Origin: Streptomyces violascens
GTDB lineage: Bacteria; Actinomycetota; Actinomycetes; Streptomycetales; Streptomycetaceae
Direction: 5' to 3'
NCBI RefSeq assembly: GCF_014649955.1
Contig: NZ_BMUA01000017.1
Coordinates: forward strand, 117,804-181,803
DNA length: 64,000 nucleotides
A program made the position numbers and the translations under genes. Below the pieces are notes generated by a model that saw only the letters and a list, made by a program, of their open reading frames with translations, searched no databases and was not told the origin of the DNA. Shown here in pieces: positions 7,921-16,166 of the stretch. The number at the start of each line of letters is the position of its first letter. The stretch's first letter is position 1.

Positions 7921-9522
7921 TTGAACACTCGGGGAACAACGGGCAGCGGAACGTACGACTACATCGTGGTGGGCGCGGGATCCGCGGGGTGCGTCGTCGC
8001 GGCGCGGCTCTCCGAGGACCCGACCGTCCGGGTGGCCCTGGTCGAATCCGGCCCGCGCGACCGCAAGAGCGAGATCCGCATCCCGGCGGCCTTCCCCAAG
8101 CTCTTCAAGACCGCCTACGACTGGGACTTCACCACCGCCAAGCAGGAGGCGCTGGGCGGCCGCGAGCTGTACTGGCCGCGCGGCCACACCCTGGGCGGCT
8201 CGTCGTCGATGAACGCGATGATGTGGGTGCGGGGCCACCGCGACGACTACGACGCCTGGGGCATCGCGGCCGGGCCCGAGTGGTCCTACGACCGGCTCGT
8301 GCGCTACTTCCGGCGCGCCGAGCGCTGGACGGGCCCCACGGCCGACGGCACGGTGTACGGCACCGACGGCCCGCTCTTCATCTCCCCGCAGCGCGACCCG
8401 AACCCGACGACCGCCGCCTTCCTCACCGCCTGCAAAGGGACGGGCCTGCCCGAACTGCCCGAGCTGGGCGCCCCGGACCACTCCGGCTGTGCGATCACGC
8501 CGGTCAACCAGCGCGACGGCCGCCGCTGGAGTGCCGCCGACGGCTATCTCAAGCCCGCCGCGCGCCGTCGCAACCTGGACGTCCTCACCGACGTCCGGGT
8601 GAGCGGGCTGCGGTTCGACGGCTCCCGCGTCACCGGCATCACCGCCGAAGGCCTGCCCGATCCGCTCACCGCCCGCCGCGAGGTGATCCTCAGCGCGGGC
8701 GCCATCGGCTCGCCCCACCTGCTCATGCTGTCCGGCATCGGCGACCCCGAGCGGCTGAGCGCCGCGGGCGTCCCGGTGCGGGCCGCGTCCCCGGAGGTCG
8801 GCCGCCACCTCCAGGACCATCTGTCGTACGCGGTCACCGTGCGCTGTGCGCAGCCCGTCAGCCTCACCGGCGCCGACTCGCTCGCCAACGTGGCCCGCTT
8901 CCTGCTGCGCGGCCGGGGCCCGCTCACCTCCAACGTCGGAGAGGCGGCGGCGTTCATCCGCACCGAGCCCCAACTGCCCGCCCCCGACGTCGAGTTGGTG
9001 TACGCGCCGGGTCCGTTCATCAACCACGGCCTGACCCCGGTCACTGAACACGGGCTCACCATCGGGGTGATCCTGCTGCAACCCGCCAGTGAGGGCCGGA
9101 TCGACCTGGCGGGCACGGACGTGTCCACCGCGCCCCGCATCGACCCCGGCTACCTCACCGCGGACGAGGACCTGCCCCGCCTGATGGCCGGGATCCGCAG
9201 GGCGGAGGAACTCTTCGCGCACCCGGCCCTCGCCCCGTACATTGCGGGACCGATGGCGCCCTACCCGGGCACGGTCGACGACGAGCGGCTCGCGCAGGGC
9301 GTGCGGGAGGCGGCCGAGACGCTGTACCACCCGGTCGGCACCTGCCGCATGGGCAGCGACGAGGGCTCGGTCACCGATCCGCGGCTGCGGGTCAGGGGAG
9401 TGGAGGGCCTGCGCGTCGTGGACGCCTCGGTCATGCCGCGGATCACCCGCGGCCACACCCACGCACCCACGGTCGCGATCGCCGAGCAGGCCGCGGAAAT
9501 GATCCGGCAGGACGCCCGCTGA
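7921..9522 (+). CDS. GMC family FAD oxidoreductase (choline dehydrogenase-like)
   Basis: The 533-residue flavoenzyme begins with the dinucleotide-binding motif YDYIVVGAGSAGCVVAARL. It has the GMC signatures WPRGHTLGGSSSMNAMMW and GAIGSPHLLMLSGIG, and the C-terminal active-site His region (YHPVGTCRMG and RGHTHAPTVAIAEQAAEMI). The family oxidises alcohols to aldehydes or acids, but the substrate is not evident. I prefer the TTG at 7921 because AAAAGGGGG lies 5 bases before it; an ATG at 7879 is possible. There is no betaine aldehyde dehydrogenase or transporter next to it, so a role in betaine synthesis is not supported. Confidence 0.88.
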   Translation: MNTRGTTGSGTYDYIVVGAGSAGCVVAARLSEDPTVRVALVESGPRDRKSEIRIPAAFPKLFKTAYDWDFTTAKQEALGGRELYWPRGHTLGGSSSMNAMMWVRGHRDDYDAWGIAAGPEWSYDRLVRYFRRAERWTGPTADGTVYGTDGPLFISPQRDPNPTTAAFLTACKGTGLPELPELGAPDHSGCAITPVNQRDGRRWSAADGYLKPAARRRNLDVLTDVRVSGLRFDGSRVTGITAEGLPDPLTARREVILSAGAIGSPHLLMLSGIGDPERLSAAGVPVRAASPEVGRHLQDHLSYAVTVRCAQPVSLTGADSLANVARFLLRGRGPLTSNVGEAAAFIRTEPQLPAPDVELVYAPGPFINHGLTPVTEHGLTIGVILLQPASEGRIDLAGTDVSTAPRIDPGYLTADEDLPRLMAGIRRAEELFAHPALAPYIAGPMAPYPGTVDDERLAQGVREAAETLYHPVGTCRMGSDEGSVTDPRLRVRGVEGLRVVDASVMPRITRGHTHAPTVAIAEQAAEMIRQDAR

Positions 9523-9533
9523 GCACGGCGACG

Positions 9534-9562
9534 CGGGGCGGGCGCCATCCGCGCCCGCCCCG
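9534..9562. terminator. bidirectional terminator hairpin
   Basis: An 11-base perfect stem, CGGGGCGGGCG at 9534-9544 paired with CGCCCGCCCCG at 9552-9562, lies between the convergent GMC oxidoreductase and desaturase genes. It has no U-run, which is normal for Streptomyces. Confidence 0.75.
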
Positions 9563-9566
9563 CCGG

Positions 9567-10535
9567 TCAGCCCCGGGCGGCCATGCGCGCCTTGCGCGCG
9601 GCGAGCTTCTCGTCGAACTTGGCCGCCTCGCTGTCGAGCCCGCCCATGTACAGGCCGAGCTCCTCCTGGGCCTTGAGGCCCTCGGGGCCGAGCCCGTCGA
9701 TCTCCAGGACCTTGAGGTAGCGCAGGACGGGCTGGAGCACGTCGTCGTGGTGGATCCGCATGTTGTAGATCTCGCCGATCGCCATCTGCGCCGCCGCCCG
9801 CTCGAAGCCGGGCATGCCGTGTCCGGGCATCCGGAAGTTCACGACGACGTCGCGCACCGACTGCATCGTCAGGTCCGGGGCGATCTCGAAGGCCGCGCCG
9901 AGCAGGTTGCGGTAGAAGACCATGTGCAGGTTCTCGTCGGTCGCGATCCGGGCCAGCATCCGGTCGCAGACCGGGTCGCCGGACTGGTGTCCGGTGTTGC
10001 GGTGCGAGACCCGGGTCGCCAGCTCCTGGAAGGCGACGTAGGCGACCGAGTGCAGCATCGAGTGCCGGTTGTCCGACTCGAAGCCCTCGCTCATGTGTGC
10101 CATCCGGAACTGCTCCAGCTTGTCCGGGTCCACCGCCCGGGAGGCGAGCAGGTAGTCGCGCATCACGATGCCGTGCCGGCCCTCCTCGGCGGTCCAGCGG
10201 TGCACCCAGGTGCCCCAGGCGCCGTCGCGGCCGAACAGCGAGGCGATCTCGTGGTGGTAGCTGGGCAGGTTGTCCTCGGTGAGCAGATTGACCACCAGGG
10301 CGATCTTCCCGAGGTCGGTGACCTTGGACTGCTGGGGGTCCCAGGCCTCGCCGTCCTCGAAGAAGCCGGGGAAGTTGCGCGCGTCCGACCACGGCACGTA
10401 GTCGTGCGGCATCCAGTCCTTGGCGACCTTGAGGTGCCGGTTGAGCTCCTTTTCGACTACCTCTTCCAGCGCGAACAGCAGCCGGGCGTCGGTCCACGCG
10501 TCCGAGCTGCCGAGGTGGGGAGAAGTGATCGTCAC
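9567..10535 (-). CDS. acyl-ACP desaturase (ferritin-like di-iron)
   Basis: A 322-residue soluble desaturase predicted to insert a cis double bond into acyl chains on acyl carrier protein, using reduced ferredoxin and oxygen. The two helices carrying iron ligands are visible: TAEEGRHG near residue 125 and ATDENLHM near residue 210. These fit the paired E-x2-H motifs of the plant-type and mycobacterial DesA proteins. The GTG at 10535 is supported by GGAG 8 bases upstream. Just beyond lies a striking tandem palindrome (10578-10610), so the gene is probably repressed by a TetR-like fatty acid sensor encoded elsewhere. Confidence 0.9.
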   Translation of the reverse strand: MTITSPHLGSSDAWTDARLLFALEEVVEKELNRHLKVAKDWMPHDYVPWSDARNFPGFFEDGEAWDPQQSKVTDLGKIALVVNLLTEDNLPSYHHEIASLFGRDGAWGTWVHRWTAEEGRHGIVMRDYLLASRAVDPDKLEQFRMAHMSEGFESDNRHSMLHSVAYVAFQELATRVSHRNTGHQSGDPVCDRMLARIATDENLHMVFYRNLLGAAFEIAPDLTMQSVRDVVVNFRMPGHGMPGFERAAAQMAIGEIYNMRIHHDDVLQPVLRYLKVLEIDGLGPEGLKAQEELGLYMGGLDSEAAKFDEKLAARKARMAARG

Positions 10536-10577
10536 GGGGGTGCTCCAGGGGGACGGAAAAGGGGGACGGCAGGCGTA

Positions 10578-10610
10578 CCTACGAGACCGTAGGTTACGAG
10601 ACCGTAGGTT
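10578..10610 (-). promoter_or_regulatory. tandem palindromic operator upstream of the desaturase
   Basis: A 15-base unit, TACGAGACCGTAGGT, occurs twice without a gap at 10580-10594 and 10595-10609. The first copy sits in the perfect dyad CCTACG-AGAC-CGTAGG (10578-10593). The second keeps TACG-AGAC-CGTA. The element lies 43-75 bases before the GTG start. This layout fits a TetR-family dimer pair binding over the promoter of a fatty acid gene. Confidence 0.65.
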
Positions 10611-10731
10611 AAGGCGGCTGTAAGCCCAAGCCAAGCCCGCCTTCCTCTTCGTCCGGTTACGTTCTGTTATACGGGCAGGTCGCGGGGGAAGAACGAGAGG
10701 CATGTCACCTTGCTGGGGAGCAAAAGACGAG

Positions 10732-10763
10732 GGTGGGGACGGTCGGATCCGACCGTCCCCACC
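10732..10763 (-). terminator. terminator of the first ABC-F gene
   Basis: A 16-base perfect palindrome, GGTGGGGACGGTCGGA followed at once by its reverse complement, ends 15 bases after the ABC-F stop codon when read on the minus strand. It separates that gene from the desaturase promoter. Confidence 0.8.
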
Positions 10764-10777
10764 CCCTCGCGATGCGC

Positions 10778-12418
10778 CTATCGCGCCAGCAGCCCGCCCC
10801 TGACCTCCTCCGCCGAGGTGTCGGCGAGCTCGCCGTCCAGGAGGAGCCAGCGGGTGACCCCGATCGACTCCAGGAACGGCACGTCGTGGCTCGCCACGAT
10901 CAGCGCGCCCTCGTAGGCGTCGAGCGCGGCCTTCAGGGCGCGCACACTCGCCATGTCCAGATTGTTGGTCGGCTCGTCCAGCATCAGGAGCTGGGGCGCG
11001 GGCTCCGCGAGGAGCAGCGCCGCGAGCGCGGCCCGGAACCGTTCGCCGCCCGAGAGGGTCCCGGCCGGCTGAGCGGCCCGGGCCCCCTTGAACAGGAAGC
11101 GCGCGAGCCGGGCCCGGATGGCGTTGTCCGTCGCCCCGGGTGCGTAGCGGGCCACGTTCTCCACCACGCTCAGCTCGTCGTCGAGCACGTCCAGACGCTG
11201 CGGCAGAAACCGCAGCGGCACATGGACGACCGCCTCGCCCGAGACCGGCTCCAGCTGCCCGGCCAGCGTCCTGAGCAGCGTGGTCTTGCCCGACCCGTTC
11301 CGCCCGACGAGCGCGATCCGCTCGGGCCCGCGCACATCGAGCTCGCCCTCCACCCGTGCTCCGTACGGGAGTTGGAGCTCTTGCAGGGTCAGCACCGAGC
11401 GGCCCGGATGCACCTTGGTGTACGGCAGCTCGATACGGATCTCCTCGTCGTCGCGCACCAGCTCCACGGCCTGGTCGAGCCGCTCGCGCGCCTGGTCGAG
11501 GCGCTCGGTCTGCAGGATGCGGTGCTTGCCCGCCGACACCTGCGCCTCGCGCTTGCGGTTGTTGGCCACGATCCTCGGCACGACCTTGTTGTCGTAGCTC
11601 TTCTGCCCGTAGCGCTGCCGCCGCGCCAACTTGACCTGCGCGTCGGACAGTTCGCGCTTCTGGCGCTGTACGTCCGCCTCGGCGACCCGCACCATCCGCT
11701 CGGCCGCGTCCTGCTCGGCCCGCAGCGACTCCTCGTACGCCGTGAAGTTGCCGCCGTACCAGGCGAGTTGACCCTCGCGCAGATCGGCGATGCGGTCCAC
11801 CCGGTCGAGCAGCTCGCGGTCGTGGCTCACCACCAGGAGCACCCCGCTCCAGGCGTCGACCGTGCTGTAGAGGCGCTGCCGCGCGGGCAGGTCCAGGTTG
11901 TTGGTCGGCTCGTCGAGCAGCAGGACATCCGGACGCCGCAGGAGCAGCGCGGCCAGCCGGAGCAGCACCGACTCGCCGCCGGAGACCTCGCCGATCGTGC
12001 GGTCGAGGCCGATGCGGCCGAGGCCGAGCTGGTCGAGGGTGGCGCGGGCCCGCTCCTCGACGTCCCAGTCGTCGCCCACCGTCTCGAAGTGTTGCTCGTT
12101 CGCGTCGCCGCCCTCGATGGCGTGCAGCGCGGCGCGGACTGCGTCGATGCCGAGCGCCTGGTCCACCCGCAGGGCGGTGTCCAGGACCAGGTTCTGCGGC
12201 AGGTAGCCGACCTCGCCCGCGATCTTGACGTTGCCGTCGGTCGGGGTGAGTTCACCGGCGATCAGCTTCAACAGGGTTGATTTTCCCGACCCGTTGAGGC
12301 CCACGAGGCCGGTGCGGCCGGGGCCGACGGCGAGCTGGAAGTCCTCGAAGACGGAGCTGCCGTCCGGCCACGCGAAGGACAGCGCGGCCGAGCTGATCTG
12401 AGGGGGGAAAGATGACAT
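10778..12418 (-). CDS. ABC-F family ATPase (ribosome-associated, possible antibiotic protection)
   Basis: This 546-residue protein has two ATP-binding cassettes and no membrane segment. Walker A motifs are GLNGSGKST near residue 40 and GRNGSGKTT near residue 360. The ABC signatures are VSGGES and LSGGERF, and both Walker B motifs are LLLDEPTNNLD or LMLDEPTNNLD. A charged linker rich in Arg, Glu and Gln joins the cassettes. ABC-F proteins bind the ribosomal E site, and one branch dislodges macrolides, lincosamides or pleuromutilins. The ATG at 12418 follows GGGAGA. The 160-base leader with a short ORF and nested stems favours an antibiotic-induced member over a housekeeping factor, but this is inference. 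Confidence 0.88.
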   Translation of the reverse strand: MSSFPPQISSAALSFAWPDGSSVFEDFQLAVGPGRTGLVGLNGSGKSTLLKLIAGELTPTDGNVKIAGEVGYLPQNLVLDTALRVDQALGIDAVRAALHAIEGGDANEQHFETVGDDWDVEERARATLDQLGLGRIGLDRTIGEVSGGESVLLRLAALLLRRPDVLLLDEPTNNLDLPARQRLYSTVDAWSGVLLVVSHDRELLDRVDRIADLREGQLAWYGGNFTAYEESLRAEQDAAERMVRVAEADVQRQKRELSDAQVKLARRQRYGQKSYDNKVVPRIVANNRKREAQVSAGKHRILQTERLDQARERLDQAVELVRDDEEIRIELPYTKVHPGRSVLTLQELQLPYGARVEGELDVRGPERIALVGRNGSGKTTLLRTLAGQLEPVSGEAVVHVPLRFLPQRLDVLDDELSVVENVARYAPGATDNAIRARLARFLFKGARAAQPAGTLSGGERFRAALAALLLAEPAPQLLMLDEPTNNLDMASVRALKAALDAYEGALIVASHDVPFLESIGVTRWLLLDGELADTSAEEVRGGLLAR

Positions 12419-12461
12419 ACGGGTCTCCCGGTTGCGGGGAAGGAATGAGGCAACGGGGGTT

Positions 12462-12579
12462 CTGAGACACCGCTCAGGGCAGGAAAAAGGCCCTGGTCGT
12501 GGTGGAGGACATGGCTCGGAGGCAGAGGTCACACCGGCAGCGCGCGACACGGAAGGGAGCGCGCGTAACGGTGTCTCAG
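12462..12579 (-). promoter_or_regulatory. attenuator-like leader of the ABC-F gene
   Basis: In the minus-strand mRNA an 11-base perfect inverted repeat is formed by CTGAGACACCG (complement of 12569-12579) and CGGTGTCTCAG (complement of 12462-12472). A smaller stem, CAGGGC at 12490-12495 with GCCCTG at 12475-12480 (mRNA sense), lies inside it and overlaps the 3' codons of a 12-codon ORF. Mutually affected stems around a short ORF are the hallmark of ribosome-mediated attenuation, known for ABC-F and erm resistance genes. No U-run is present. The rest of the 12419-12777 gap shows no other gene. Confidence 0.55.
12474..12512 (-). CDS. putative 12-residue leader peptide (uORF)
   Basis: The short frame reads MSSTTTRAFFLP and stops with TGA 55 bases before the ABC-F start. 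Its Phe-Phe pair uses the rare codon TTT followed by TTC, and the frame ends between the arms of the leader stems, so a ribosome stalled by an antibiotic would change the fold. No clear ribosome site precedes the ATG. The peptide is proposed from layout alone. Confidence 0.45.
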   Translation of the reverse strand: MSSTTTRAFFLP

Positions 12580-12777
12580 GGGCCTCAGACGAGCAACGTC
12601 CTACTCCGTTCGACGACAACAGGGCCAGTCACGAACGTACGCCGCTGCCGCGCGGTCCGGCAAACGAATTAAATCCGGGATGCGGGACCGGCGGCGCGCA
12701 ACGGCGCGGCGCACCGCCGCGACCGGGCAGGAGCGGAGGCGGTGCGGGAGGCGATTGCCCCCTCAAGGCGGGCGGAG

Positions 12778-13194
12778 TCAGCAGGCGTCGCGCAGCAGCG
12801 CGGCGAGGTCCCCGTCCATGTCGAGGTACTGGTGCTCACGGCCCGTCGGCACCAGGAGCTGTGCCTTCTGGAGGAAGCGGCGCACCTCGGAGGTGCGGAT
12901 GTGGACCATCGCGACGCCCTCGCGGGCGTGGAATTCGAGGACCGTACGGTCGTAACCGTACGGCCGCACCCGGACGTCGCCGACCCCGGCTGGCGCCTCG
13001 ATGCCCACTTCGAGCAGCTCGCGGGCGAACTCCCAGGAGACCTCGGTGCCTTCGAGGGTGGCCGGCGCGGGGAACGCCATGTGCACGGCGAAGGGGTCCT
13101 CGGGGTCGTAGCGCAGCGTCGCGGGCACGGTCTCCATGCGGGGTGCGGACGCGATCAGGCGTACCTGGACGGGCTGCTCGATGACGGTGGACAA
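12778..13194 (-). CDS. SsgA-like sporulation/cell division protein
   Basis: A 138-residue member of the SsgA-like family, which is restricted to sporulating actinomycetes and controls septum placement and wall remodelling. Family features are LRYDPEDPFAVHMAF, WEFARELLEVG, GVGDVRVRPYG and the C-terminal FLQKAQLLVPTGREHQYLDMD. It is not SsgB as I remember that sequence; the exact paralogue is left open. The TTG at 13194 is preceded by AGGGAG 11 bases upstream. It faces away from the BNR-repeat gene at 13543 across a 348-base promoter region. Confidence 0.9.
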   Translation of the reverse strand: MSTVIEQPVQVRLIASAPRMETVPATLRYDPEDPFAVHMAFPAPATLEGTEVSWEFARELLEVGIEAPAGVGDVRVRPYGYDRTVLEFHAREGVAMVHIRTSEVRRFLQKAQLLVPTGREHQYLDMDGDLAALLRDAC

Positions 13195-13542
13195 AGCCCT
13201 GCTCCCTCAGCCTCGGGGGTTCTCTCCTGCCGCCCTGAAGGACGTCGAAATTCAGTGTTCCGTGCACCCGAGGTTCACGTGACCTGCATCACTGCGGCCT
13301 GCCCGTGCCTCGGCGCACGACCCGTATTGCTCGCAATAGGACGGATTCCCGCTCTCACCACAGCCACACAACTTCCTGTCCGTCTCACACGGCACATCCT
13401 TTTCAGCCTGTTCTACGAGGCTGCCATCCCGCATCGGGCGGTGCCCGGCGTGTCTCGTCGTACGCCTTGGGGCCCGGCTTCTCGGGGCCGGTGACGTAGG
13501 CACCCTGGACGGGTGGGGTGGGCTGGGCTAGCTTCCGACGCC
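13195..13542. promoter_or_regulatory. divergent promoter region, SsgA-like and BNR genes
   Basis: No convincing gene lies in these 348 bases. The central part is less GC-rich than its surroundings. It holds a perfect short dyad, TATTGC-TC-GCAATA at 13325-13338, about 130 bases before the SsgA-like start, which could be an operator. At the right end, TAGCTT at 13529-13534 sits 8 bases before the ATG of the BNR gene and looks like the -10 of a leaderless promoter. Confidence 0.4.
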
Positions 13543-14616
13543 ATGAGGTCCAAGGGGAAGACGAGACGCATGCTGTCGGTGGGGCTGGGCTGGGTGGCGC
13601 TGGCGGCCGCACTGACCGTGCCGGCCCAGGCGCACGGGCACGGAACTCCGGCCTGGCAACTGAAGGACACCAACACCGACGCGCGCTTTCGCGGGCTCGC
13701 CGCGGTCAGCCGCTCGACGGCGTGGGTCGCGGGGACGAAGGGCACGGTCCTGCGCACCTCCGACGGCGGCCGCAGCTGGCGGAACGTGTCGCCGGCCGGG
13801 GCGGCCGGCCTGGAATTCCGTGATGTGGAGGCCTTCGACGGGCGGCGCGCGGTGGTCCTCGCGATCGGCGAGGGCGAGGCATCCCGGGTCTACCGCACCG
13901 AGGACGGCGGAGCGAGTTGGAGCGAGTCGTTCCGCAACACCGACCCGAAGGCGTTCTACGACTGCCTGACCTTCCTGGACCCGCGGCACGGCCTGGCGGT
14001 GAGTGACCCCGTCGACGGCAAGTACCGCATCCTGTCCACCGCGGACGGCGGCCGCTCCTGGCACGTCCTGCCGAACACGGGAATGCCGGCCGCCCTGCCC
14101 GGCGAGGCAGGGTTCGCCGCGAGCGGCCAGTGCCTGGTGAGCTCCGGGCCGCGCGACGTCTGGCTCGCCACCGGCGGCGGTGCCACCGGCCGTGTGCTGC
14201 ACTCCTCGGACCGGGGGCTCAGCTGGACGGCCGCCGAGTCGACCATCCCGGCCGGCGATCCGGCCCGCGGTGTCTTCGGCCTGGCCTTCCGCGACCGTAC
14301 GCACGGGCTCGCGGTCGGCGGCGACTACCGGGCCGGCCAGGCGTCACCGCGGGCGGCGGCCGTCACGGGGAACGGCGGCCGGGCCTGGCGCCAGGCCGCC
14401 ACCCCGGTCGCCGCCTACCGCTCCGGCGTCGCCTGGCTGCCCCGCACCCGCTCGTCCGCACTCGCCGTCGGCCCGACGGGCACGGACCTGACGCGCGACG
14501 GGGGCCGCACCTGGCGAACGGTGGACACGGGCTCGTACGACACCGTCGACTGCACGGCTGACGGTGGGTGCTGGGCGGCGGGGGAGCAGGGCAGAGTGGC
14601 CCGGCTGGCCGACTAG
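13543..14616 (+). CDS. secreted BNR/Ycf48-like beta-propeller protein
   Basis: A 357-residue exported protein. Residues 1-32 form a signal peptide (MRSKGKTRRMLSVGLGW then ALTVPAQAHG). The rest holds at least five Asp-box or BNR-type turns such as TSDGGRSW, TEDGGASW, TADGGRSW, SSDRGLSW and TRDGGRTW, spaced as blades of a beta-propeller. Similar proteins are annotated as oxidoreductases or photosystem assembly Ycf48-like, but no catalytic site is recognisable, so a binding or wall-associated role is as likely. The start follows a leaderless-type -10. Its stop codon overlaps the convergent YciI-like gene by 3 bases. Confidence 0.75.
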   Translation: MRSKGKTRRMLSVGLGWVALAAALTVPAQAHGHGTPAWQLKDTNTDARFRGLAAVSRSTAWVAGTKGTVLRTSDGGRSWRNVSPAGAAGLEFRDVEAFDGRRAVVLAIGEGEASRVYRTEDGGASWSESFRNTDPKAFYDCLTFLDPRHGLAVSDPVDGKYRILSTADGGRSWHVLPNTGMPAALPGEAGFAASGQCLVSSGPRDVWLATGGGATGRVLHSSDRGLSWTAAESTIPAGDPARGVFGLAFRDRTHGLAVGGDYRAGQASPRAAAVTGNGGRAWRQAATPVAAYRSGVAWLPRTRSSALAVGPTGTDLTRDGGRTWRTVDTGSYDTVDCTADGGCWAAGEQGRVARLAD

Positions 14617-14912
14617 CCCGGCAACTTCTGCTGGAACGCGGCCAGTTCGGGAGCCACCTTGGTCGCCAGGAACTCGGTGATCCGGTAGGTGGCGAAGTCA
14701 TTCACGTGAAAGGGGTCGGTCGCGACGATCTCCTCGATCGCCGCGCGATCGTCCCCGACGGCCAGGATGACGCCGCCGTCGCGCGGCTCCTTGCGTCCGG
14801 AGGCGATGAAGACGCCGGCGTCGTACTGCGCGTCGAGCCAGGTGACGTGGTCGGCGAGCAGCTCGTCGACGCGGTCGAGCGGGACGATGTAGGTCAACTC
14901 GATCATGAACAT
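14613..14912 (-). CDS. YciI-like family protein
   Basis: This 99-residue protein has the ferredoxin-like YciI fold pattern. It starts MFMIELTYIVPLDRVDELL, with HVTWLDAQYDAGVFIASG and the DPFHVNDFATYRITEF stretch containing the conserved Asp-Pro-Phe. Family members are small putative enzymes or accessory domains, and the function is generally unknown. The ATG at 14912 is preferred over the one at 14906 because a TAACCT -10 hexamer lies exactly 7 bases upstream, giving a leaderless mRNA. It is followed upstream by a GNAT gene on the same strand, 40 bases away. Confidence 0.8.
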   Translation of the reverse strand: MFMIELTYIVPLDRVDELLADHVTWLDAQYDAGVFIASGRKEPRDGGVILAVGDDRAAIEEIVATDPFHVNDFATYRITEFLATKVAPELAAFQQKLPG

Positions 14913-14952
14913 GATCGCCAGGTTACTCCCGAGCCGCTTGAGCTCCGCCGGG

Positions 14953-15372
14953 TCAGAACACGCGGGCCATGCCCACCGACTCGGGAGCGGTCTCGGCGAA
15001 GCCGAACTGCCCGTAGAGGCGGCGTGCTTCGCCGTCCGCGATCAGCGAGACGTACGCGGTGGAGGGTGCCCTGCGCTCCAGCTCCGCCGTCAGCGCGGTC
15101 ATGATCCGCTTGCCCAGGCCGCGGCCCTGGTGGGCGGGGTGGACGCAGATGTCGGTGATCTGGAACGCGGTGCCGCCGTCGCCGATGATCCGGCCCATCC
15201 CGATCGGCTCCCCGTGCGCGTAGAGGATCACGCCGTACCAGGTGTTGGGCAGCGCCAGGGCGACCGCCTCGGCCGATCGGTCGGACAGGCCCGCGACAGT
15301 ACGCAGGTGGCGGAAGGTCTCGGGGGAGGGTACGCCCTCTCGAACTTCGTAATGGTCGCATGCATCATCCAT
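14953..15372 (-). CDS. GNAT family N-acetyltransferase
   Basis: A 139-residue acetyltransferase with the acetyl-CoA pyrophosphate loop VHPAHQGRGLGKRIM near residue 87-101 and the C-terminal YGQFGFAET strand. The substrate is unknown; small GNATs of this kind act on amines, amino acids or drugs. The ATG at 15372 has TAGCAT at 15380-15385 (minus strand) 7 bases upstream and no ribosome site, so leaderless translation is likely. It is divergent from the endonuclease V gene, whose own leaderless promoter lies 60 bases away. Confidence 0.85.
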   Translation of the reverse strand: MDDACDHYEVREGVPSPETFRHLRTVAGLSDRSAEAVALALPNTWYGVILYAHGEPIGMGRIIGDGGTAFQITDICVHPAHQGRGLGKRIMTALTAELERRAPSTAYVSLIADGEARRLYGQFGFAETAPESVGMARVF

Positions 15373-15449
15373 GCCTTACATGCTAAGCGCAGGGAGCCGG
15401 GATCCGCCAGCGCTGGGCCAGTTGAGGGGCGCGGCTTAGGGTGGCTCCC

Positions 15450-16151
15450 ATGAAGATCACGGGGATTCCGGCCGCCTGGCCGGACAGCGAGGCGGAAGCC
15501 CTCGCCGTGCAGGACGAGCTGCGCGGCAAGGTCGTGCTCGACGAGCCGGGGCCGGCGCCGGGCAGCGGGCTCGTCACGGGGGTCGACGTGGCGTACGACG
15601 ACGAGCGGGACCTCGTCGTCGCGGCCGCCGTCGTGCTCGACGCGGCGACCCTGGAGGTGGTCGAGGAGGCCACCGCCGTCGGCCGGGTGGCCTTCCCCTA
15701 CGTTCCCGGGTTGCTCGCCTTCCGCGAGATCCCCACGGTGCTCGCCGCCCTCGAACGCCTCGACTCCGGCCCGGGGATGGTCATTTGTGACGGCTACGGG
15801 CTCGCGCACCCGCGCCGTTTCGGCCTCGCGAGCCACCTCGGCGTACTCACCGGGCTCCCCGTCATCGGCGTCGCCAAGAACCCGTTCACGTTCACCTACG
15901 AGCAGCCCGGCCCGCGCCGCGGAGACAGCTCGCCGCTGCTCGCCGATGACGGCGCCGAGGTCGGCCGCGCCCTGCGCACCCAGGACGGCACCAAGCCCGT
16001 GTTCGTCTCGGTCGGCCACCGGGTGAGCCTCGACGGCGCATGTGCCCACACCCTCGAACTCGCCCGGCGCTACCGCCTACCCGAGTCCACCCGGCACGCC
16101 GACTCCTTGTGCCGGCGCGCGCTCAAGGAAGCCCAACAGGCCACTTCCTAG
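15450..16151 (+). CDS. nfi: endonuclease V (deoxyinosine repair)
   Basis: A 233-residue endonuclease V, which nicks DNA (or inosine RNA) one base 3' of a deaminated adenine. Diagnostic motifs are GVDVAYDDE with the first catalytic Asp near 44, the wedge motif FPYVPGLLAFRE near 83-94, and VICDGYGLAHPRRFGLASHLGV with the second catalytic Asp. Then come GVAKNPF and SVGHRVSL. The ATG at 15450 is chosen because TAGGGT at 15437-15442 lies 7 bases before it; the in-frame GTG at 15441 would overlap that -10. The length fits the family. Confidence 0.93.
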   Translation: MKITGIPAAWPDSEAEALAVQDELRGKVVLDEPGPAPGSGLVTGVDVAYDDERDLVVAAAVVLDAATLEVVEEATAVGRVAFPYVPGLLAFREIPTVLAALERLDSGPGMVICDGYGLAHPRRFGLASHLGVLTGLPVIGVAKNPFTFTYEQPGPRRGDSSPLLADDGAEVGRALRTQDGTKPVFVSVGHRVSLDGACAHTLELARRYRLPESTRHADSLCRRALKEAQQATS

Positions 16152-16166
16152 GGCCAGTTGACGGGC

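Noticed and set aside
7921..9522. Choline dehydrogenase for betaine synthesis
   Set aside because: The GMC fold is clear, but no betaine aldehyde dehydrogenase, choline transporter or BetI-like gene adjoins it.
7462..10497. A 1011-codon open frame on the minus strand
   Set aside because: It lies antisense to the WhiB and GMC genes and in another frame of the desaturase. The protein is low-complexity Gly, Arg and Ala with no motifs. Such frames are normal shadows in high-GC DNA.
13252..13434. Cys-rich 60-codon minus-strand frame (with CETDRKLCGCGE)
   Set aside because: Third-position GC is far below that of true genes here, and no ribosome site or leaderless promoter precedes the ATG. The region reads better as a promoter area.
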